A stretch of DNA of 64,000 bases, taken from assembly GCA_036023115.1 (NCBI GenBank), contig JAYKKT010000089.1:16610501-16674500 (forward strand). The letters are read 5' to 3'. The translations under genes were made by a program, and so were the position numbers. The notes beneath the pieces are model-generated. The model searched no databases, had not been told where the DNA came from, and saw only the letters and a program-made list of their open reading frames with translations. Shown here piece after piece: positions 56,441 through 64,000 of the stretch. This stretch comes from Brasenia schreberi (taxonomy: Eukaryota; Streptophyta; Magnoliopsida; Nymphaeales; Cabombaceae). Each line of letters begins with the position of its first letter. Position 1 is the first letter of the stretch.

Positions 56441-57397
56441 AATGCATAAACGTAAATGAAATAAAACGGGCAGCATTTCTACTCTATTACAATATGAGAG
56501 GAGATTAAAGCTTCATTAATACAACCCCTTTCAAACTTAATATGAGGAAGAAAGAATTAAGATCAGCAAAAGAGGAAGAAAACACACTTACACTTTCTCC
56601 AATGGCTCACGACTCCAAGAAAGGGGACATTCCCTTCTTGCCTTCTTTTCTCACTCTCTCTTTCTCTCTTTTCTCTCTTTTCTCTCTCTTTATAACACAT
56701 ACTCTCTCTCCTAGACCCTAAGATCCTCTTGCAAGGCTCTTGGATATCCCTCCAATGCTGGAAATCATCCTCCCATGACCTCTATTTATAGGCCAAGAGA
56801 GAGGGCTCCTAGAGCCTTCTTTGATATGGGTCGGATAGGTTCCTTCTTGGCCCCAACTTGACTCCAATCCAAAGAGGTATGGCTGCACATAGCCCCAAGT
56901 GGTCTTGTGGTCCTATAGGTCAAGGAGAGTCTAGCATATGCAACCCTTACTGGAGTGGGTGCGGTCCTTGGCTCGAGCTAGCATGACCGAGTGAGTTCCT
57001 TGGCTAGGCTTAATGTGAATGGGTGTGGCCAGTTGAGTTCTCCTTTGGGGCTTCCTTTGATGGAGTCCATTTTGGTCCAGCCAAGGTAAGCTTGGTTAGC
57101 CAAGGTGTAACCCATGTTCTCAAGATGAATTTGTCTAGGCAAGGTGCGGTTCCTTGCCTTGATGTGGCCTTTACCCATTCCTTGCTTCAATCTTCTGTTG
57201 GGTCGTGCCCTAAATCTTTGGCGATGCATTCGCTCTTTGATCTGTGTTGTGCTTCCTCAGCCTTTCTTTCTCAAAACTTGATTTCAAAATTTAAAATCCT
57301 TTAAATTTCAATCTGTATTAAAAATCGGGACTTTTGAAAACAAGCTTGTTGTTTTGAAAATTCTGAAGCAGGCTGAAAATATTTTGGGTGTTTATAG
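56441..57397 (-). mobile_element. Old LTR (OLD1), main part
   Basis: In sense this starts near 57397 with TATAAACACCCAAAA, close to the TGTAAACACCC start of the other LTRs, and reaches a GGGG box (about 56484-56528: GGGGTTGTATTAATGAAGC, then TCTCC) before the RT1 insertion. A CT microsatellite-like stretch lies at 56645-56715. The continuation is 1-146. No gene is recognised; the short frames here are not conserved. Boundaries are approximate. Confidence 0.55.
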
Positions 57398-58779
57398 CCA
57401 TCAACCAACACTGATCAATATGAGTTAAATCATCCCATCCTCAAAACCATCCAACATCCCATGACCCAGCAAGAGGGAGAGAAAGAGAGGGAGGGAGGGG
57501 GAGAAGGTGGAAGAGAGGAAGAAGAAGGTGCCGCTAACCACCAGCCATCCTCCACCTTCCGTCACAGGTCCATTCTTCCTTCATGCTCTCATAATTATCT
57601 CCTTTTTATATTGAACTTTATGGGGTTGTAATTAAGGAGCTTAGATCTCCATGATGATGTATTAATCAAGGTTCATATGTTGCCCCATCCTTCTTTCATT
57701 CTTATGCTACTCGTTATATATTTTAAATGTTGATTCTTTCTACTCCATAACATAACGTAAGATTATGGACCTCTTAATCTCCCTATGCTCACATAATAAT
57801 TAGGATTTTGTTTATTGTTTTATAGTTGTAGATTCGATTTTAATAGGGACTAAAACACAAGCACAACTCTGAAAATCTAAAAACTTTTTTTCTACACTCT
57901 ACACATGTTCAGTAAATAATTTATCTTTCATTATTCCCTACTCCGAATATTTCAAAATTTTGCATGTCTAGTCAGACATGCAGACACATTTCTAATAAAA
58001 GTTTTGAGAATTTTGGGCTTATTAAACATCACTAATAAAATCAGAGAAGTTTTATAAAAATCAGAATAGATTCTCAAAAACCAAAAGTTCCTGTGATATA
58101 GGATGGGTTATTTATAAATGTCTTTGTACACAGTGAACCAATTTGATTGAAAATAGTCTCATTGGAAAGGTTAAATCCATAGCTTTCTAAAAGACCAATT
58201 TCAAAGAAATCGGAGGTCTGAGCATAAAAATATAATAGTTTTTTTAAACCTCTCATTTTCTAGCACAGGTCGGTCCTCAATGTCTGAGTGAGGTTTATTT
58301 TCATATTTAATTACATAAATCTATAGCATATAAAATAAAAATAAAAATATTTTCTGAATCTACTCATGAAAATTTGTTCTCTGTAAAATTTTCAAAATTT
58401 TTGGAAACACAAAACTATTTCAAAAAAAAAAAATAAGGAAGCCTTTGAAAACAGAACTAGTTTCTATTTTTCAAGACTTCAAATATTTTTAAGTTAAGAA
58501 CCAAAATCATGATTTTGTCAAGCTTTTGAAATTGGAATCTTGTTTTTGAAAACATACCGGATCTTGAATAATTTTTAAAGCATCTAGGTTGACCCGTGAG
58601 CATCAATTCAAGAAGTCTTACGTTGACAAAAGTTCACTTGTCCACAATCGCTATACGAAGTCAGAAAACCAATCTTTACTAGTTTGAGCAAACTAACTGA
58701 CACGCTCGCACACACGAAGTAGTTCGAGAATTTCTTTCCAAATCTTCACATAGGTTTCGAAATAAAAATTCACATCTAC
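57398..58779 (+). mobile_element. Old LTR (OLD2), 3' part
   Basis: Plus-strand LTR remnant: purine-rich leader (57470-57530), GGGG box (57620-57660: GGGGTTGTAATTAAGGAGC, then TCTCC), AT-rich middle, a diverged terminal region with TGACCCGTGAGCATCAATTC (58592), hairpin TAGTTTG/CAAACTA (58680-58694), the decamer TGACACGCTC (58698-58707) and the end ATCTACA (58779). It sits in the reverse transcriptase of RT7. It lacks the usual tandem GAGC units. Confidence 0.6.
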
Positions 58780-59053
58780 AAACCTATATGCCCTTTTGTT
58801 TAACTATGAACCCTAAGAGTTTTCCTGATTCTACTCCAAAAACACATTCTTTAGGGTTTAGCTTCACTTTATAAAGCCTAAGTCTTTCGAAAATCTTTTG
58901 CAAAGATTCTATATGTGTGTATCGGGTTTTTAATTTTACCAATAGATTATCCACATATATTTCCAAGAGCTCATCAATTTGATCATGAAAAATAATAGTC
59001 ATGACTCTTTGGTATGTGGCACTAACATTTTTCAAACCAAAAGGCATAATGGT
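58780..59053 (-). pseudogene. RT7 reverse transcriptase fragment
   Basis: A minus-strand frame of about 90 codons: MPFGLKNVSATYQR, then YVDNLLVKLKTR, where the catalytic YVDD has become YVDN, and FGVESGKLLGFIV. It is interrupted on the right by solo LTR S3 and on the left by OLD2. Diverged from RT1-RT4, so this is an older relative. Confidence 0.8.
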
Positions 59054-59601
59054 TGTAAACACCCAAAAATTTCCATATTTTTAAAACTCTTGAATTTCAA
59101 AAAGTCAGCTCGAGGTCAAATCAAGAGAAAAAGGAAGCCCAAGTCTGTTCGAAGGAAATCCAGACAAAAGATCGAAACTAGCATCCAGCTCAAAATCAAA
59201 GTTAGCTCCAAAAATACAAAGAGAAGCCAAGACCCTAATAAAGCCGACAGAAATCAAGCACCCAGCCTGTCAAAATGAAGAACAAAGTTTGTGGGAAAAT
59301 CTAAGATCGACCTCATCAAAAACAAGCCAAAAACGGGAACAGATGAATCGAATCAAACTTCAAAAACGTCCTGAGAAGCAAAACATCGGCCAGAAAAAAA
59401 ACTTGGAAAAAACTCAGGCTAAAATTGGGTCACCGAGTAACCGGGGCCCGCTCGAAACCATTTGTTGCATACGCCAAAAAGGACTCAAGAAAGAAAGAAA
59501 AATAGTTTGATTGGATATGAACCAAAAGATCCAGACCCAATAAGAAATTGGATCAAATTTGGATCTCATGATCTAGATCCAAATAACCCACCCCCTTGGC
59601 C

Positions 59602-59610
59602 TATAAATAA
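59602..59610 (+). promoter_or_regulatory. TATA box of S3
   Basis: TATAAATAA about 550 bp into the LTR, at the position expected from S2 and RT6. Confidence 0.55.
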
Positions 59611-60849
59611 GACCAAGGGGGTTCACGTGAAACCCTTGGATGGTGTTGAAAAGGGCTTGAAGAAGGAGAGAGAATGAGTGGAAGGCCCTTCATGTGGAGC
59701 AAAGTCAAATAAAGTGGCTTACTAATCCAAGGGACCTTGACTAAAGCAACAAGGCTGCAACAAAGGCTCGTGATCTTGGACTTGGGCTGCACCAAGAGGT
59801 AAGCCTGCACTTGACCCACTTTGGAACCTTGCTGCCAACCGAATAAAGCATTTGCTACCCTAGTGCTGCACTTGACTGAACTAACCTAACGTGGGCTGCA
59901 TCTCTTGACCAAACCGGCTGAAACAAGCTTCTGGAACAAGGCCAACCGAACTTGCCCCTTTGACTTGGACTGAACCGCACCAAGCCACCTAGTTGGCTGA
60001 CTGACAAACTGAACCATTTTTGTTGGCTGAACTGAACCGACCCACTCGGCTGGCTGCATTGAACCACTTCTTCGAACCCATTTGCAACCAGCAAGAACCG
60101 ATCTTGACCAAGACCTGCACCTCACGGCTGAACTAAATTGACCTACACATGATCACCTTGCTGAAACCCTTGACCGAATCAAGCTTGACTTGGCTGCCTT
60201 CTTCCCCAAGAATTGAGCTTGGTTGCGCCAAACCCAAGAGCTGAACCAAGACCTCACGGTTTGACTTGACTGCACTCTGCACTTTGACCGAACCGACCTT
60301 GCTCAGCCCCAACCAAACCAAGCTTGAACCTTGCACCCTTTTGGCCGACTTGACCCATCTTGGCCAAATCAAACCCAGCAAGAACCGAACCCTTGCTGCA
60401 CCTTGGCTAACTTGCACTTGAACTAAATCACCTTTGGACGAACTGGTTGGACTTGATCATGAACCTTGGCCAACCGAACCTTGGCCAACCGAGCCCTCTT
60501 TGACCGGGCCGACTGAAACCGAATCAAGCTTGACTTGGCTAAAACTGAACTTGGCCGAGCTGCTGGACTTGGGCTGCAACAAAGGTGGACTAACCTACCT
60601 TGGCTGCAACATCAACATGAAGATGCTTTGACCCAGGCTCGACACAAAGAAGGTGGACCTAGCTCACGGCTGCAACAAAAGCGGCTCGAGCGAATCCAAC
60701 AAGCTGAGCCAAGGGCTAAACCGAACGAAAACTTGTAAGTGCAGTTAGTTTTGGTTTTAAACCACTTGTTTCATTCAATTCAATTCGAAATGGGGTTGTA
60801 TTAATGGAGCGAAGTCTCTCCCCGGGTTGTAATATTTGTGCATAAACAC

Positions 60850-61135
60850 GATCGCACCCACGAGCACTTGAGCCTTTCTGCTCTTATCTAGTGGATGAAC
60901 ACGATCACATACACGTGTACTCGAGCCTTTCTGCTCTTTACACCCACAAGCACTTGAGCCTTTCCGCTCTTAATTTGTGCATAAACACGATCGCACCCAC
61001 GAGCACTTGAGCCTTTTCGCTCTTAATCTGGTGGATGAACACGATCACACACACGTGCATTTGAGCCTTTCTGCTCTTAAATTGTTGGGTTAAACATGAG
61101 TACACCCACGAGCACTCGAGCCTTTCCGCTCTTAA
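60850..61135 (+). repeat. GAGC-GCTC mini-hairpin repeats in S3
   Basis: Five to six copies of GAGCCTTTCYGCTCTT, each preceded by a CACGATCGCACCCACGAGCA-like phrase with spacing of about 45-65 bp. GAGC pairs with GCTC around a short pyrimidine loop. The same motif in other spacing is found in every LTR except OLD1 and OLD2. Confidence 0.85.
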
Positions 61136-61154
61136 GCTAAATATATATAATTCA

Positions 61155-61530
61155 ATTCGCGTGAGTTTACTTCTGTGAAAGTCGACTGAGTTGCAATTTA
61201 AATTCGTGTGGGTTTACTTTGTGAAAGTCGTATGAGTTGCAATTTAAATTCGTGTGGGTTTACTTTGTGAAAGTCGTATGAGTTGCAATTTAAATTCGTG
61301 TGGGTTTACTTTGTGAAAGTCGTAGAGTTGCACTTAAATTCGTGTGAGTTTACTTTTGTGAAAGTAGAGTTGCACTTAAATTCGTGTGAGTTTACTTTTG
61401 TGAAAATAGAGTTGCACTTAAATTCGTATGAGTTTACTTTGTGAAAGTAGAGTTGCACTTAAATTCGTGTGAGTTTACTTTTGTGAAAGTAGAGTTGCAC
61501 TTACATTCGCGTGAGTTTACTTTCAAGAAG
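61155..61530 (+). repeat. Minisatellite, 42-47-bp unit
   Basis: About nine copies of ATTCGTGTGAGTTTACTTTT, then GTGAAAGT and AGAGTTGCACTTAA. The first units carry an extra CGTATG. The array is unique to this LTR. Confidence 0.9.
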
Positions 61531-62036
61531 AGTGAGATGAATTTTTAATTTGGGTGAGTTTGCATCATCATTCTCTAAAACCCAAAACAAAATTTTATAG
61601 CATCTCTGCATCCGCTCATTGCGGCAAATCGCTCGAACCTCGCTCCAAACCACGCTATAACTAGGCTCGCACACTCCACACACAGGCCAAGATAAATAAA
61701 ACTTGCAAAAATCATAGGGCCATCCAACCCTCGTGATAAAACTGGCAAAAATGCACAAAATCAAAATCTTTCAAAAACACTTATTGTTCAAGTTAGTTTG
61801 AAGTCAAAATTGTTTGAAAAATTAAAGTTCCTAAGCGCTTGAACCGACCCTTCAGCATCGGTTCAAGAAGGTTTAAAGCGAAAAGAGTCTGCTTGCCTAC
61901 AATCGCCAAAGTCAGAAAAACATTTAAAAAACCTTCGCTAGTTTGAATAAGCTAGCTGGCACGCTCGCAAAAGCGTAGGCACGAAAAGGTTCACATCGAG
62001 TTCCATAAATTGGGAGTGAAAATTTTTATGTTTACA

Positions 62037-63012
62037 ATGGTGTAACAATATGTGTCCCAAGGTATAGTAAAAGCAGTTTTACCCTGATCTTTTGGTGTTA
62101 TTTTGATTTGGTTATAACCCGAGTAGCCATCCATGAAAGAAAACATTTCATGAGTGGCTTTGTTCAAATTTCTAAAATCGATGCAAATACGAATTTTCTC
62201 ATTAGATTTTTGAACTACAACAATATTTGAAAGTCATTCAGAATAAGCAATGGGTTTTATAAATCTGGCTTTTAAAAGATCTTCCAAACCCTCTTTTACT
62301 TGGGAGTGGATATCGGGATAGATTTTCCTAAGCTTTTGTTTCACGGGTTTTGCATTTAGTTATAATGTACATGATGCTCTACAATCTTAGGGTGTAAACT
62401 AGGCATGCCTTCATAGGTCCATGCAAACACGTCTATATATGATTTCAAAAATGTGATGAATGATGCCTTTTCATGCTCATGCAAACAAGTACATATTTTG
62501 ACATAATTTGGGTTATACTCACTCCCTAAATTTACTTCTAAGAAATTCTCTCCTACGGAATTTAATGTTTTTTCAAGTAAAGGATTCTATGAAATTTGGG
62601 AACCTTGGAGGCTTGATCATCCTATGGATAAGGAGATCTTCCTCCTTGCTTTGATCAGTCTCAAGTCTTTGATTTCTAGGAAAGAATCATGCAAGAGAGA
62701 AGGATTATGCATAAGAGAATTATCCACAATGGTATGAAATGACTTGGGCTTGAGAATGTACATGGGTTTTGCCAAACCCGATTTTTGGCCTTGCACGTGA
62801 TTTTGAAACCAAACTTTTTAGAATTTTCAACTTTTTCAATTTTTTTGGATTTTTCTAAACAAATACTAGAAGGATGAACGTAAAAAACTTTCTTTTGGAA
62901 TTTTCAGGTTTTTCAAATGTTTTTGAGTTTTGGGAGTTTTTAAATTTTTTTTGGTTTTTTCAAATATACTTTTTTAGATTTTTTTCAAGAAAGGGGTCTT
63001 TCATCAAACCTC
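62037..63012 (-). pseudogene. RT7 pol N-terminus and reverse transcriptase start
   Basis: No long frame remains, but in sense it reads the lysine-rich N-terminus, the linker, and reverse transcriptase blocks for LPL-KPVKQKLRK, IRICIDFRNLNKA and GYSGYNQI before meeting S3. Many stops and small indels. A relic of the same pol organisation. Confidence 0.7.
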
Positions 63013-63795
63013 TTTGTCCTTCCTACTTGTGCTTGCGTGATTCGGGAAGGGTTCCTTGAACACCGCTTGAGGGGGCTCTGATTCTTTCGAGACATAGAAC
63101 CTACCTGCTCTATCAAGTCTTCTATTTTGTTTTTCAATGAAAAACATTTATTAGTATCATGGCCTTTGAGCCTATGATACTTGCAAAAGTCGTTCAAAAA
63201 CTTTCCTTTAGGGGGTGCCCATTCGGGAATAGCTGGGAGACTTATAAGACTTTATGCTAACAAAATGTCTAGGACTTCCGTGAGTGGTTGTCCTAGGTGT
63301 GTGTATTGTCTTTGTTCAAACTTTTTTTCATTTCTTTGTTCTTTTCTAAAGGATCTTTGTCTGGATGGTTTAGAAGGCCCGACTAAGCTTGGCTCTACTC
63401 GGATGTTGGCCACTTTTTGAGTTTTCACTTCTCCTTCCGATGCATGTGGCCCATATGCCTCGGGTTTTTCAAATTTGGTTTTAAAAAAGCTCTTTCCTTT
63501 CTAGATATCTTCATAAACTCTCTTTTTAAAATTAGCTTCAAAGAGATAAGCCTTTTTTATCAACTTTTGAAAAGTTGAGATCTCATAGAGGGAGAGGAGT
63601 GCTTTTAAATCAGTTTTGAAATTTTCAAGGATGAGTATCACTGCACACCCTTTAGAAATGGGCTCTCTAACTTGGCTTAAAAATGACCTCTACCTAACGA
63701 TAAATGCGTGTGCATCCTCATTAGGGGCTTGCTTGGTATCTCTCAAGGTGTTGAGAGTGGGGGTGACTTCTAACTTATTTTCAAATTTTTTTCAA
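63013..63795 (-). pseudogene. RT7 gag
   Basis: In sense this is a gag domain (RTLRDTKQ and FHKLIKK-like blocks) and the knuckle FCKYHRLKGHDTNKC (about 63140-63190), followed by a proline-rich tail that joins directly to pol at about 63012. The whole protease region present in RT2-RT4 is absent, so RT7 has an internal deletion. It breaks off at about 63795 inside the gag domain (TPTLNTLRDTK side). Confidence 0.75.
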
Positions 63796-64000
63796 TACTT
63801 TTGAATCTCTAAAAATCATGAAAATTTTATATTAGATAGAGACTCATATGGAGATTCAGGAACTATTTTTGTTCTGATTTTAAATATTGTCAATGTACAC
63901 AATTAAATCAGAGAATGATTATTACTTAGACGTTCGAAATAATTCTTTGAGAGAAATACAAAGGTTTAGTAAAACAGTTGTACCTTGATGCACAAACCTC
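63796..64000. other. AT-rich sequence, unassigned
   Basis: Not gag. AT-rich, no frame or repeat recognised. Because it starts abruptly inside gag it may be the edge of another insertion that continues beyond the window. Confidence 0.3.

Larger units (their letters stand above)
59054..62036 (+). mobile_element. Solo LTR S3 inserted in RT7
   Basis: 2983 bp, TGTAAACACCC to ATGTTTACA, with ATGGT on both sides (59049-59053, 62037-62041). It holds a short U3 inverted repeat (TTTGGATCT / AGATCCAAA, about 59560-59582), TATA (59602-59610), donor-like GTAAGC (59799), a long region rich in CCGAAC and CTTGGCTGC phrases (59820-60720), GTAAGTG (60735), GGGG box (60791-60836), GAGC units (60850-61135), a 42-47-bp minisatellite (61155-61530) and the terminal hairpin with decamer TGGCACGCTC (61957-61966). 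It is a third, more distant LTR subgroup. Confidence 0.92.

Noticed and set aside
56645..56715. CT-rich tract as a promoter signal
   Set aside because: A simple-sequence run inside an old LTR, without a gene next to it.
57023..57304. Frame of 93 codons right of RT1 as a host gene
   Set aside because: No domain, no splice structure, overlaps an antisense frame and lies in an old LTR.

Overview
The window is a pile of LTR retrotransposons from a plant nuclear genome; I found no host gene. The recurring element is a Ty3/gypsy (Metaviridae) of the Tat lineage. It has long LTRs (about 2.9-3.5 kb, TG...CA ends), a gag-pro reading frame, and a separate pol frame with reverse transcriptase (YVDD), a degenerate gypsy RNase H, a second archaeal-type RNase H and an integrase without a chromodomain. 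The dual RNase H is known from plant Tat elements, so a vascular plant, probably a seed plant with a large repeat-rich genome, is the likely source. The species cannot be told.

Names used here: RT1 is the outermost element (+), from 147 to 56440, bracketed by the 5-bp target duplication AATGC at 142-146 and 56441-56445. It sits inside an older minus-strand LTR (OLD1: 1-146 and 56441-57397). RT1 is split. A 305-bp piece of its 5' LTR is at 147-451, its pol and 3' UTR at 38091-43240, and its 3' LTR at 43241-46326 plus 56237-56440. RT6, a complete and apparently recent non-autonomous element (46327-56231, duplication CCCTT), interrupts the 3' LTR.

Between 452 and 38090 lies a tangle of closely related copies: an LTR (-) with 3' UTR (452-4776); an inverted pol half of RT2 (+, 4777-11332), itself split by solo LTR S1 (6250-9551, duplication ATAGT); RT3 (-, 11331-20385), whose 5' LTR abuts the gag-pro half of RT2 (-, 20386-23730); the RT2 5' LTR (23731-30503), split by solo LTR S2 (25175-28597, duplication ACTAG); a gag-pro fragment RT4 (+, 30504-33562); and an LTR with PBS on one side and PPT on the other (33562-38090). 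Several junctions are inversions or deletions with microhomology or filler.

To the right of RT1 are remains of older relatives: OLD1, a plus-strand LTR piece OLD2 (57398-58779), and a decayed minus-strand element RT7 (58780-63795) split by solo LTR S3 (59054-62036, duplication ATGGT).

The most interesting signals are non-coding. All LTR families share a set of structured motifs: a U3 inverted repeat, a GGGGTTGTA / GGAG-CTCC box, arrays of GAGC-GCTC mini-hairpins, and near the LTR end a covarying hairpin directly followed by a 10-nt copy of the start of the primer binding site. A palindrome also precedes the polypurine tract. S2 carries an array of nine GC-rich palindromes. Comparisons were made by eye; no alignment or database search was run.
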